DNA of 64,000 bases from Chimonanthus salicifolius (Eukaryota > Streptophyta > Magnoliopsida > Laurales > Calycanthaceae): positions 57,326,962 to 57,390,961 of the forward strand of contig CM023540.1 of the NCBI GenBank assembly GCA_013350335.1. Reading direction: 5' to 3'. Below, piece after piece: positions 12,535-24,836 of this stretch (the stretch's first letter is position 1; every line of letters starts with the position of its first letter). The translations under genes were made by a program, and so were the position numbers. The notes under the pieces were generated by a model. It was not told the DNA's origin, did no database searches, and worked only from the letters and a program-made list of their open reading frames with translations.

Positions 12535-14313
12535 GGGGTTCGGCCCTTCATCATTAAAAATCCATACAGTCAACCATGCCTTTCCATGGTTTTCATCCCT
12601 TAAAATCCCTTTTTAAATATCTAGCATATCATTGTGGATTTAAAATCCCACATATCTCTCCTGTGTAAAATCTATAGGTTTCACATTCAAAATTCAACCA
12701 TAAAAATCTTTTGTTTAAAATTAGATATAATTCATCACTAAATTAATTCAACCCATTTGCATTTAATAAAACCAATTCCAACATTGGTTGGGTCCTAATT
12801 GGGTCATGGCCCAATTCTTGATCCAAATAAGGTCCAATTCTAAAATCCACCATTTAAAAGAATAATTGTCATATAAAATAATAGTCTGAAAATTCGAGGT
12901 GTTACACAACGCGCCCACTACGTATTCCAAGTAGGGCTAACACATGGGTTAGTACCAAAAATCCAGATATAATATATATCAAATCCAGTTATAATAAATC
13001 ATACCATACTTATAAAGCATCGTATCCAAAACAGTGTATGATAATATAGATCCAATCATACGGATAAAAACCAGAAACCTTGCATGATAATAAAGATCAT
13101 AATCATGTCGATTCAATGCCATGCCATGCTATCATATGCAATGAGTCTCACCCATCACAAATACATAGTAACCTCTCGACGGAAAGCTCCTCATCGAGGT
13201 ATCCCCAACGATTGTATTACAGATGCCCAACGGAGTGTGGATCTCCGATTACATTTCATACATAGTATCCTCTTGATGGAAGCTCCTCATCAAGGTACCC
13301 CGACATAGGTCTTTTGCATGCCCCGACGGAGTGTGGATCTTCGGTTACATTTCATACATAGTATCCTCTTGATGGAAGTTCCTCATCAAGGTATGCCCCA
13401 CGATAGTTTTACGGACACCCCGAAGGAGTGTGGATCTCCGGTTACATATCATCCATAGTATCCTCTTGATGGAAAGCTCCTCATCAAGGTATCCCACATA
13501 GATTTTTCGGACGCCCTGAAGGAGTGTGGCCCCTCCGGTTACCGTTCAACCCTCCATGCCATGCATGAGATGCAAATGTCCACATGCTATGCAATTATAC
13601 AAATCATAGCATTTAAAAGCTCATATCTGAAAAATATACAACCCATGCTATTTTATCATATAAACATGGCATTTAAAACTCACATTCTGAAACATATCCT
13701 TTGCAATATAAATTCATCAAATCAAGATAAAAACAATATACATTAAACCCATGGTTTCAAAGAGGTGGAATCCTACCAAAGACCGCTAATGTGTCCTTGC
13801 GTCTTTCGTCCGGTAACCGCTCATGATCGTAAACACCTTATGAGGTCCCGTTACCTTATAATATAACAATCAATCAAAACCAGGTCCCACTTGATTTACA
13901 ATATTTTAAGTCCATAAACCATCCCCATGGGGTTCGGCCCTTCATCATTGAAAATCCATACATTCAACCATGCCTTTCCATGGTTATCATCCCTTAAAAA
14001 TAACCAATAACCTTTCCCATCATTTTCCATGTTCTTTTAAAACAACATATTTATCCACTTACTTTCTTCCATGGGGTTCGGCCTTGCACTATGGCCGAAC
14101 CCTATGGTTCCAAATTTCTTCTTTTAAAATCCATACATAATATTCAATGGTTTTCATCATTCACACTTCCATAAAAAATCAGCAAAGTTCATCCATGGCC
14201 GAACCCTATGGTTCATCCCTTTTTATTAAACCCCAACATTCATCCATTAAAAATATTATAATCAACCCCCAATCTTCTTCCATGTGGTTCGGCCATACAC
14301 CATTGCCGAACCC
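12535..14313. repeat. Hairpin dyads and half-dyads in copy C
   Basis: Complete dyads lie at 14074-14102 and 14285-14313. Isolated left arms (GGGGTTCGGCC) occur at about 12536 and 13929 and an isolated right arm (GGCCGAACCC) at about 14197, as if deletions had removed the rest. Confidence 0.85.
13165..13548. repeat. Tandem repeat of about 97 bp with stem-loops (copy C2)
   Basis: Four units start near 13168, 13266, 13360 and 13457 and correspond to those in C1. Unit 1 has CTCGACG against CATCGAG, so the central T:A pair of the usual stem has become C:G. Confidence 0.8.
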
Positions 14314-15726
14314 TATGGTTCCTTATCTTAAACAAAATATCAAATCACATACCGGTTCCGCGACTCCTTCGGCTTGTTCTTTCTCTTTCAATCCGTTCCT
14401 TCCTTGGCCTTCTCTTCTCCTAGATCTTTCACCCTTGCTGGCTGCCCTTTCCTTCTCTTGCTATGAATGCCGTGAATGAGACTTGAGAGAGAGGGAATTC
14501 GGCTATGGTTTGGGTGCGTTACCATGTGCCCTTGACTCTTTCTTTTTAATAAAACTCCACACGGTTTCATATTAAGAAAGTGCCTATGCGCCCCTTGTTG
14601 CCTCTCTTAGATAGCAATTGTCGTGCCATGCTTACCTCTTTGGAGAGTCCCTTTAAAATATGCCATGCGCCCCTTTCATTTAGCACTTTCCCTATTATTA
14701 CTCCTTTACCTCATGCGCATACCCCATTCCTAATCTTTCCATCCATCCAATATTAGAAGGTAGTGTGTGGCCCTTCTCTTTCTTTTATTAAACCTCCCCT
14801 TGGTCCCAACTTAGAAGGTGCCATGCGCCCCTCCCTTAATTTATGTATGCCTTTTTTAACTAGGAAAAGGACCCTTTTTAAAAGATACTCTAATATATCT
14901 TATCATGTATGCGCATATCACATGGATATGCATAGGTCATACACGGCCATGCAATCCTAGAATCTTTCCATCTCCACCTCACATACACGCCCCAAGCAAT
15001 CCATATTTTATTTTTAGACATGTTGCATTATTATTTAATTCAGCCCCATTTAATTTTTAATAAAACTCTTTCCACAATCCGTTGGGTCGTAATTGGGCAA
15101 AGACCCAACACTTTACCCATATAAGATCCATATCTAAAAATTCACAAATTAAATAGGTAATTTCCGTAAATATTTATAACTTGAAAATCCGGGGTGCTAT
15201 AAATAATAAATGTGAGCTCCATATTCTAGGCCTTGATTTTATTTTTAAAATATGAAAAATAAAGCCTCCCTAATTCTTTGATCCAGTTCCACTGTAAATA
15301 TGTACAGAGGTAATTTAGGTGTTTTCATTTTTATTTTTGTTTATAAAAACTCAAAATTCTTGAAATTGGTGAACTAGGCTGGTAAATTAATTAATTGCAT
15401 CTTAATTTTATTTTCTAAGTTAAATTGAGATTATCTATATTTTTAGACTAAATCCACCATCTTAATTAAAATTAGTTAAATTGTTAGATTCTATGTTTAA
15501 ATGTCGAATGTTTTTAAATTAAAATTAAATTTCTTAGATTAGATAATTCATTCCATATTTAAGATTTATTTCCATGTCTTCTAAATTTCTAAAATTACAT
15601 AATTCAATGATATATTTTTTACGGATATATTTTTCTACGTTCCGATGGCTTCGACCTCGCACTCAATCGCTATACTATCTAATGGTTCGTATGCTTGCGA
15701 GTTATAAATTTAAAAATTGCACAACA

Positions 15727-17124
15727 AGGTTTTTGAATTGTTCACCCTCCTTCTGATTAAAGTTTGACATTTCTTTCCTAAGGGCGTTAAATTATTTATT
15801 TTTGGAAATAATGTTAATTTTAGAAGTATCTATTTTTGGCTACTCTTTAAAATTAGAAGATTCTATTTTCTTAGAAATTCTAGTTTTAGAAGGTTACCTT
15901 ATTTAGAAGTTCTAAAAATAATAAAAAACAGGAGATTATCTAAATTTGGAATCACTACTAAATTCAAAATTTTTTTATTTTTAGGTGACTTCTACTTTGA
16001 GAAACTTCCTAAAATAGCTAGTTTTTCTTTTTAGCATTTTCTATTCTTAGAATTTAATTAACTTAGTTATATTCTTTATTAGAAAATAGATCTAATCTTG
16101 ATTAATTTGGTGGATATTAAATTAGTAATTTTTATGGTATTAATTTAGTTTAGAGTTATTAATTAGGTTCCAATCATGTAATTTCCTCCACTAGTTATAA
16201 CATTAGGAAATCTGAATTTAGTCTAGGAATCATACATATTTTAGTGATTAAATGCTTCACCATGGTTTTGAGTTTTGTTCTGTGCAGGTGCTTTGAAAAT
16301 TCTTGTGGAAAAAAAATTGCTGAAAAAAAAAATTGTGCTTGCTAATAAATAAAAACAAAAGGCCAAGGTATGCATGTTCAATCTCTTTCTTTAAATTTTT
16401 AATTTTCATTCATTCATTTAGATTTTATTAGTTTGTCTTGCATTCATTTTGCATAAAAAAAAATTGAATATTTAATTTGCTCATGCTTTTAGGTTGCTAG
16501 TTCATGCATTAGGTTAAAATGTTTGCTTATTGTCTTCATATTTGCTTGAATCTTTCATTGGTAATTTAGGCTTGCATTCACAAAATAGAAAAATTCAAAA
16601 ATATTAGTAAAATTGTTTCATGCATTACCCAATTAAAATCAATCTAGAACCATTGTTTAGGGTTGTTTGTGCTCATTAGGACCATCTTTAATTCAGTTAT
16701 TTTTACTTCACCGTTGAACAATTTTTTCTTTGAGCACGGTGTCTAGGCTAGTTTTGTCACCAAGGTGTAAATAGCCGAAAGGATAAGTGGAAGTTTAAGT
16801 CAATTGCCATTGTGCTCCTCCACTTACCTGGAAACTTACCTGGCCGTGCTTATCGTTAAGCACTCCTCGGAGGCTAAAAGTTTTTGGAAAGGAGATTAAG
16901 AGCAGTCTAGAGTCTAGGATCCTTGTATCAGTCTAGGTTTTGGTCATATTTTGTGTGGATTTGATTGAGCGTGAATGATCGTGTCTGCGTATGAATTATT
17001 GGTGTCGTGACTCTAACAATCGCTTGGTTCGAGTTACGTTTTTCATCGATTTACCGATCATTGCGTTCGGAGCTCATCCAACTCAGCCATAGACATAAAC
17101 AATCCACCTCCACCATCACCTAAC
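15727..17124 (+). other. Athila-type leader, non-coding
   Basis: AT-rich sequence between the 5' LTR and gag. I could not recognise a standard primer binding site directly after the LTR end at 15726. It ends in a CA-rich stretch just before the gag start. No gene is seen. Confidence 0.6.
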
Positions 17125-18070
17125 ATGGCCGGAGAAAGAGTCGAAGAGAAAACCCTCCAAGACTATTTCTCATCAGTCACACCCAGCACACCATCAGGCA
17201 TAGTTGTTCCAGCAACTAATGTGGTCTTTGAATTCAAACCAGCCCTGTTACATCTTTTACTGGCATTCAATGGACTTGATCCTGAGGACCCTTCCTTACA
17301 TGTTAAAGAATTCTTAGAGATCTACGCCACCATCAAACTTCAAGGCATCAATGATGAATCCATTAGACTTCGTTTATTTATTTTTTCTCTCAAAGAAAAA
17401 GTGAAATCTTAGCTAAATTCTCTACCTGCAAATTCCATCACAACTTGGGATCAATTGGCCAACAAATTTTTGAATAAATTATTCCTGTATCAAAAACTAA
17501 CGCCCTCAGGAAAAACATTTCAAACTTTAATTAGAAAGAGAGTGAACAATTCTGTGAGTCATGGGAAAGATTTGTTGAGTAAATGCCCTCACCAAGGCTA
17601 TGAAACGGGGAGACTCCTGCAATTCTTTTATGATGGTTTAACCACATCAAACTGCAAAATGGTCGAGTCTATGAAGGGTGGGGAATCTTTACAGCTAACT
17701 GCAAACAATGGGTGAAATTTCTTAGAATCATTGGCCGAAATTTCTCAGCGATGGGACTTCTCCAAACGAGAGAATTCAGTACAAACATCAAAGAGATGAG
17801 GTTTGTATGAGGTTAACAATGACTTTGACGTTAAGATTGCGATAGCATACCTAAAGAAAAAAGTAGATGTTTTAGCGATGTCTCAGACGATGAACCCATC
17901 ATTAGGAATGCATGCTGAGGTTCACGTATTGTGTTATAACCTAGGACACACTGCCTAAAATTGTCCTTCCTTAGGTTCAAATGCTGAGTGATCAACCGAG
18001 TAAGCCAATGCACTCAATAATTTCGGAAGGCAGCAGCGTACCCCTTTCTCTGCTACATACAATCCTAATT
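17125..18070 (+). pseudogene. Athila-type gag, first part, broken
   Basis: Starts MAGERVEEKT and contains the retrotransposon gag domain typical of Athila: FEFKPALLHLLLAFNGL, EDPSLHVKEFLEIYATIK, then IRLRLFIFSLKEKVKS. The in-frame TAG at 17410-17412 stands where such proteins have a Trp, so it looks like a TGG to TAG change. The same frame then continues (TTWDQLANKFLNK) to another stop at 17713-17715. Later parts are in other frames. The gene is cut at 18070 by hairpin-LTR copy D and resumes at 21779. Gag would form the particle that packages element RNA, but this copy is dead. Confidence 0.85.
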
Positions 18071-21000
18071 TGTAACGCCCCGCCCTTTCCGAGAATTTCA
18101 GAGTTTAATTTTTTTTTAAAGTAATAATAAAACATCGAAAGAGAGCGGGCGGCTTCACGACGCGAGTTAAGTTCAGACTACCCAAGTCTGAACATTAACT
18201 GGCCACCCATGTGTACATGGAATAGACCATGATTATGAATCACACATGGAACTAACATCAACATGCGGAATAACCTAGATTAATTGCAGAATAGAAAGAC
18301 TAGATAGCAAGTAACAGTCTCAGACATTAATTAAGATAAATCAACGATCCAAAGGTTATTATCCTAATCAAGCCATAGCAAGTAATGAATTATTACATGT
18401 CCAACAAAAGTATTCAAATGACAGTAATCCAATCCATCATTCAAGCGCTTAGGCTTGGCTCCCCTCCCGGTCATCGACCTTCTTTTTCCCTTTACTTGTA
18501 CCTGCATTCTCCTCTGAGGATAGAATTAAGGCGTTAGATCAACGCGCCCAGTAGGTTCCCAAATCAGGGCTACCACATGTTAGCATATAAAACATGCATA
18601 TACATATCATAATACATGATCATCAAAACAGATAAAACAAAGCTATGAAGTATGCACATGCAATGAGCATCCCCCATCATGTACATTCATAGCCATCACT
18701 TGACGTGCCTTGCACCGACAAGGTAAATTACAACACACCTTTATCTCTTCATCATTGACTGATTCATATCACGTATTAGTCCTCCTGGCGGGACTCTCAT
18801 TGCCTAAGGAGACCAATGTGACTATGATCATCATGTTACTCCTCCTGGCGTGACTTGCACCACCGAGGCAGGACGTAACCCATAAATTGCAACACTGTAG
18901 AACCTCATTCATTATCCCATGTCTATGCATGAGATGCCAATGCCTGTATGCCATTTGTTAATACATAATATATTATTTGAAACACATAAAATAAAACAAG
19001 AGTCTCATAAGAAAACTGGGGCAAAACTGTGGTTACAAGTAGGTAGAAAACCTACTGAAGAATCACTTCAGCGTCCGTTCTTTCTTAGGCTTTATCCGGT
19101 CACCGCTCGCAGTCGTGTACCGTCACAGAGATCCGTCACCTTATTCACATAAATCATAGATCCAACTTTAATCCCTTACTTTATTTGATTCCCATTTTTG
19201 AGTCTAAGTCCACAAATACCAACTCATGGTTGTGACCCTTATTTACAAACATGCCATTGGTCTGTCCAATCTTTAATCCACCAAACTTACTCCATGGGGT
19301 TCGGCCATACATTTGGCCGAACCCAATGGTTCCTTTATCCATTACCACATGGTTCTCCATTAGGGTATTTTAAACCTTTTAAATCAACATAGAACCATTA
19401 CCAACTACTACTCATAAGCTTAGGCTATTTAACCCATTCATTATGAATTAGCATAAAGTCCATCAACATGCTTGGTTATTTACTGATATTAAGTACATAG
19501 ATACCTACATGATTCTTGAATCAAAATCATACAACCCTATCAGTAAACATCACACTATGTAAACCAAATAAAAACCATAAAGTAACCCATGGGGTTCGGC
19601 CACTCACATGGCCGAACCTCATGGTTCTTTGAATCCAATTCTCCTAATGATCTTTCATCATTTATCATGCATCTTAGCCATAAAAACAGCAACCATAATT
19701 CTATTTAAAATCCCATAGAAACCCCATGATATTGCATGGTTTCTAACTCTTTAAATTCATAACAATCATCAATCTCTTTCATGGGGTTCGGCCATTCAAG
19801 TTGGCCGAACCCTATGTCCATGAATTGATCCTTCAAACATGCATTATGTGTTATTTAAATCATACAATATCAGTATCATATTTCTGCCTTTATACCTCTT
19901 AGAACCCTCTAATTAAATCCATCCAAAACGGTCCATAAAAGTCCATGGTTTCCATGTTTCACAACATGCAAACCAACAATCTTTCACATGGGGTTCGGCC
20001 CTCCATGGTGGCCGAACCCAATGGTTATGTTTACTATTTTTAAACCACCAATCATCATGTAATAAACAGCATATTATTACCAAGTTTTACTAATTAAACA
20101 TCATCCAATCACTAACCCGATTTCATAGGGTTCGGCCATGCTTATTGGCCGAACACCATGCCCTTTGGTTTTGAAACATTTAATCATTCATCTTGGGTCT
20201 GAACCAAACATCCAAATCCATGTCTTCATTTTAAATCTATTACCAACATCTAATATCAGTCCCAACTTATATGGTTTTAACTTCCAAAAACTATCAAAAC
20301 CAACCACTTGTTTCCATGGGGTTCTGCCATGCAAAGTGGCCGAACCCAATGGTCCATTTCCATCTTTTAATCCACTGATTTAGACCATAAAAACTTCAGC
20401 CTTTTCTGACATTCAGATACAGGTTTATAATCCTTTCAATTACATGTATTTGATTCTTAAATCAAAATCCAAAAACAGTCCACAAAATCCATGGTTTTCA
20501 TGCTTCAAAACATGAAAACCAAGCAATCTCTTCCATGGGGTTCGGCCCTCCATGGTGGCCGAACCCAATGGTTATTTTTACCATTTTAAATCCTCCATAA
20601 TGAAGGTTAAACATTGGTGTATTCGGCCATGACCATGGCCCAATACATACCCCACTTTATTAATCCAAAAGTCCATGAAACACTTACCAAATTCCAAGCT
20701 CTTGTCTTGCCTTTTGATCCTTGCTTCCTTTCTTTCTTAGCCTCCCTTCCTTTGCTGATTATTTGCTTGAACCAATGGTGAAATCACCAAGTCCAATTCG
20801 GCCAAATGATGGTGTTCTTGAGAGAGGGAAAGAGATGGGATTCTAAGGCTTTTGCAATGATAAAAATCGGCCAAAATGGGTGTTGTTTTGCTTTTGTATT
20901 TCAGCCTCCAAATCCCCTCCACTTCCTCATCAATTCTCCCACAAAACGATGGGTCTTGGGTGCTAACCAAGGCACCCCTTGGCACCTACCCATGCAGCCA

Positions 21001-21773
21001 TTCAGCTTTCCATGCAACCCATCTCAAACCCATCATTTGCATTCATCATTTAACATGGAACTCACCAAAACAAGTCCCCAACGTGTGGGACTTGTTTTGG
21101 TTGGTTTGAGACTAAGCTACCTTTTCAAATTCCCATTAAACTCACTGATTTACAGTCCCTTCAATTTCCCTTTTGACTCACTTAACTCAAGGCTATTTAA
21201 ATTTCCATCTCAACTCACCCAACTCACATACTTAATGCATTTCATTTAATGCACATGTGTTGACTCACTACTTGATTTAATTCCAACTCACTTCAGTCCC
21301 ACTCAACTGATTTAACTCATATTTTAGCTCCCTTGAGGGTCCACACGGTCAACCATAGTCAACTCGACCCGTTGGGTCCACTTTTAGCTCCTTGACCGGT
21401 TTTTGACTCCATGACCCAATTATGGTATTTTGGTCATTTGCAATTGGTTTTTACATGTGGATCAAGCCTACCCATTTTTACTATAACCGATTTCCTATCA
21501 ATTCAGCTTGACCCCATTTAACTTACACAATGGTCAAATCATCCATTTTGACCCATTGGGTCCAATTGAGCCATTTGACTCATTTAACCATTTTCGGCCC
21601 AATTGATGTTCATTTCCCATCCATTATAATTTGACCCTTATAATATGTTCATAGGATCTTAGTTTGAGTAATGGGCCCCACTATTTTCTCATTTAATATC
21701 ATAATTATTAAATTCATCAAATCCAGGGGCATTTTCGTAATTTTTCGCTTCATTGAGAAATCGGGGTGTTACA
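18071..21773 (-). mobile_element. Hairpin-LTR family, copy D (solo LTR in gag)
   Basis: Starts TGTAACGCCCCGCC at 18071 and ends CGGGGTGTTACA at 21773, flanked by exact TAATT (18066-18070 and 21774-21778). Length is 3,703 bp. It has the T-run near 18110, the GGCGTTAGATCAACGCGCC dyad at 18530 and seven hairpin dyads. The stem-loop tandem repeat of copies C and E is poorly preserved; only a few related short blocks appear near 18780-18860. Open frames around 20737-21249 show no domain and are taken as chance. Confidence 0.88.
19297..20566. repeat. Seven hairpin dyads in copy D
   Basis: Dyads start at 19297, 19591, 19784, 19991, 20127, 20318 (left arm TTCTGCC) and 20538. Arms GGGTTCGGCC and GGCCGAACCC are kept while the bases between them differ in nearly every copy (ATACATTT, ACTCACAT, ATTCAAGTT, CTCCATGGT, ATGCTTATT). 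Confidence 0.88.
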
Positions 21774-21778
21774 TAATT

Positions 21779-22515
21779 GGTGGAACCATCCAAATTTTTC
21801 TTGGCGTCATAATGAACCTTCAATAGATCAAGGACACCCTCAATATCAAGGACAGTCATATCAACCTCCCCAGTACCAACCACCTAACAAACCATATCAT
21901 CCATCTCAAATTCATCCACCCCAGCCAAATCCATCCTATCAGTTCGGTCGTTCTCAACAACTTAAGCCCTCTCTCGAGGATACGTTGCAGCAATTCATGC
22001 AGTCCACCCAGTAGGCTATGCACAAGCTCAAAAAACAGATTGGGCAATTAGCTACCGCGATAGGAGATAGGGAGAAAGGCAAGTTCCTCAGTCAGCCTAT
22101 CCCGAATTCCAAGGGACAGAATGAGGTTTCTTCATCTAATCCAAACAACTCTAACTCCATTATTACCTTGAGGTCTGGGAGACAGGTAGATAACAAGGTC
22201 GAACCGCCTAGACAATTGGAAGACCAAACTGATGGCCAACCAAAGCAGCAAGAGGACCCGCCTAGTCCATCTTCCATCCAAAATGTGCTGGAAAAAATTG
22301 CTAAAAATATTTTTCTGCCAAAAGCTCCGTACCCTCAAAGGTTAGCCAGTCCTTACAAAGGAGTACCCTATAGTGACATATTAAAGATATTTAGATACAT
22401 CAATATCAATATACCTCTACTTGAAGCTATAAACCAGGTACCCTCCTATGTTAAATTTTTGAAAGGCCTCTATATGGTGAAACGAAAACCAATGTTTCCA
22501 AAAAGGCATTTTTAG
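21779..22515 (+). pseudogene. Athila-type gag, C-terminal part
   Basis: Resumes after copy D with HPNFSWRHNEPS and a Gln/Pro-rich stretch, stops at a TAG (22012-22014), then continues from 22018 as MHKLKKQIGQLATAIGDREK followed by TLRSGRQVDN and EKIAKNIFLPKAPYPQRL, all characteristic of the region before protease in Athila elements. It ends at a stop at 22513-22515. No intact product is possible. Confidence 0.8.
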
Positions 22516-23461
22516 CATAAAATGCTAGTTCACTCATCCAACAGGGGTTTCCAATAAAACACAAAGATCCTAGGTGCCCAACCATAGCATGCACCATTGG
22601 CACATTTGAAATTGATAGGGCCTTGTTAGATCTTGGAACCAATGTCAGCCTACTGTCATGCTCAGTCTATGAGCAGTTAAGGTTGGGTGACTTGAAACCC
22701 ACTACTATCACACTCCAATTAGCTGATCGCTCTGTGAAAATCCTGGCTGGTGTGATAGAAGATGTTCTAGTGAAAGTAGACAAATTCTACTTTCCAGTCG
22801 ATTTTGTAGTGCTGGATACACAGCCTGTTCAGACAAAAGTGGGCACATTCCAATTATTCTTGGACGACCATTCTTAGCCACCACCAAAGTCGTTATCAAT
22901 TGCCAAGATGGTATGTTTAGGTTGTTGTTTGGAAATCTGACGACAGAACTCAATGTGTTCAACCTATGTAAACGACCTCCTTACATGGATGACCTATATG
23001 AGGTGAATATGATTCAGAGTTCTATTGAAGAATCATTTCTTCACTTTATTTGCGACGATTCATTCGAGAAGTCTCTATCCACCTTTGGCACAAACTTCAA
23101 TGAAAATGGTGAACAAGAGGTGAACGCTCTACTGAATGAAGTTCCATATGTTGATGTTAGAGTAAGGAAATCCGAACCTCTTCATGTGAGTCAATCTGTA
23201 CCAGCCCCCTCTGTCGAAAAGTCACCAAAATTAGAGCTCAAACCACTGATTGAGACTCTTAAATATTCTTACTTGGGACCATCAAAAACTTTACCTGTCA
23301 TCATACATTTCGACTTAATTTCTCAGCAGGAGTCTAAACTCCTTGCTATTTTGAGAGAACATAGAGAAACTATTGGATGGTCCATTGCCGATCTTAAAGA
23401 GATCAACCCCTCTGTGGTCATGCACAAAAATTCACCTGGAAAAGAGCTCCAAAACATCTAG
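22516..23461 (+). pseudogene. Athila-type protease and linker
   Basis: The aspartic protease region reads CTIGTFEIDRALLDLGTNVS around 22590-22660, with D-L-G-T where Athila proteases have the active-site Asp, then LADRSVKILAGVIEDVLVKV. A stop at 22875-22877 breaks it. The linker to reverse transcriptase (22913-23461) includes YSYLGPSKTLPVIIHF and LLAILREHRETIGWSIADLK, then stops at 23459-23461. Protease would cleave the polyprotein; this copy is interrupted. Confidence 0.8.
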
Positions 23462-24655
23462 AGTACCACAGAGACAACTGAATCCAGCAATGTATGCGTG
23501 GTAAGAATCGAAATTTTAAAACTTCTCGAGGCGGGTGTCATCTACGCGATCTCTAACAGTGCATGGGTAAGTCCGATACAGGTTGTCCCAAAAAAGTCTG
23601 GTGTGACGGTGGTTAAGAATGAGGATAATCCATGTCCAAACGGAGTGGAGAATTTGCATTGACTACCAAAAGCTGAACATTGCTACTCGTAAGGATCTTT
23701 TCCCTCTTCCATTCATTGATCAGATGCTTCAGCGTTTAGCCGGTCATGCATTCTACTGTTTTCTCGATGGTTATTTCAACTATAACCAAATCTCTGTTGC
23801 TCCCGAGGATCAGGAGAAGACTACCTTCACCTGTCAGCGGTGTATGATCAGCATATTTTCAGACATAGTAGAGCGATTTCTGGAAGTCTTTATGGATGAT
23901 TTCTCAGTTTTTGGTTCTTCGTTTGACCAATGCCTACATCACCTAACCCTTGTCTTAGTCCGATGTAAAGAAAAGAACCTAGTACTCAATTGGGAAAAAT
24001 GTCACTTCATAGTGAAACAGAGCATAGTGTTAGGTCACATTATATCAGACAAAGGAATAGAAGTTGATAAAGCTAAGGTCGATTTGACCTCTCGTCTTCC
24101 ACGACCCCAAACTGTTAAAGAGATCATATCCTTCCTAGGTCATGCTGGTTTCTACACGAGACTTATCAAAGATTTCAGTAAAATTTCCAAACCACTCTAT
24201 AGACTCCTGACTAAGGATGCTAGTTTCGATTTTGATGATGAGTGTGTCTACGCCTTTTAAAAATTGAAAACTGCATTGACCTCTGCTCCGATCATTCAAC
24301 CTCTTGATTCGTCTGTTCCTTTTGAGATAATGTGTGATGCTTCTGACTACGCAGTAGGAGCTGTTTTAGGTCAAAGGGTCAATAAGTTACCTCATGTTAT
24401 CCATTATGCAAGCAAAGCGTTGAATGATGCTCAATTGCACCACAAAAAATGAATTGTTGGCAGTCATTTTTGCACTAGACAAATTTCGATCTTACCTTGT
24501 GGGTTCGAAGGTCATCGTCTACTCTGAAGTATTTTTTGTCTAAGAAAAATGTTAAGTCCCGCTTGATTAGATGGATTATCTTGCTACAAGAATTTGATAT
24601 TGAAATTTAGGAAAAGAAAGGTTCCGAGAATGTGGTAGCAGAATATTTCTCTAGA
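23462..24655 (+). pseudogene. Athila-type reverse transcriptase and RNase H, broken
   Basis: Signals in order: GVIYAISNSAWVSPIQVVPK (about 23534-23590), a frame change near 23625, WRICIDYQKLN, LPFIDQMLQRLAGHAF, then VFMDDFSVFGSSF with the catalytic DD. Between EKTTFTC and QRCMISIFSD about 21 residues normally present are missing without loss of frame, so the conserved segment ahead of the catalytic loop is gone. RNase H follows (CDASDYAVGAVLGQ) and loses frame near 24450; remnants continue to about 24655. The missing segment alone should inactivate the enzyme. Confidence 0.83.
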
Positions 24656-24836
24656 TTGGTAATAGAATTTTCTAATGACCCGATGCCTATTATTGAGTCC
24701 TTTCCTGATGAGCAACTCATGTCAGTTTTCCAAGTACCTTGGTTTGCAAATATTGTGAATTATCTTGTCACTGGTCTGATGCCTGAGCATTGGATTAAAC
24801 AAGATAAGTCAAAGTTTATGGCAGTAGTCAAATTCT

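Larger units (their letters stand above)
11000..15201 (-). mobile_element. Hairpin-LTR family, copy C (tandem one-and-a-half LTR)
   Basis: It starts TGTAACGCCCCGCC and ends GGGGTGCTATA (a two-base variant of GGTGTTACA), flanked by AATAA at 10995-10999 and 15202-15206. The unoccupied site is preserved in the 3' LTR of the host Athila element at about 36279-36298, which reads straight through GATGAATAATAAATGTGAGC. An internal LTR end GGTGTTACA occurs at 12906, directly followed by sequence matching about 520 bp into the LTR. The copy is therefore C1 (11000-12906, complete ends) joined to C2 (12907-15201, start missing). No coding region. Confidence 0.85.
9273..15726 (+). mobile_element. Athila-type 5' LTR, interrupted
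   Basis: It runs from TGATAAGCACAG to GCACAACA, about 2.25 kb after removing hairpin-LTR copy C (11000-15201) and its duplicated AATAA. It aligns with the 3' LTR throughout, including GAATGGATGAAATAAGC-like stretches and the (T)n tract near 10600. It still has a 22-bp segment (15699-15720, GAGTTATAAATTT...) that the 3' LTR has lost. Confidence 0.87.

Noticed and set aside
11768..13548. Regular repeats that could be taken for a CRISPR array
   Set aside because: Unit length about 97 bp without unique spacers, inside a plant LTR; not CRISPR.
20737..21249. Overlapping open frames on both strands in copy D
   Set aside because: No domain; inside an LTR; one is the shadow of the other.
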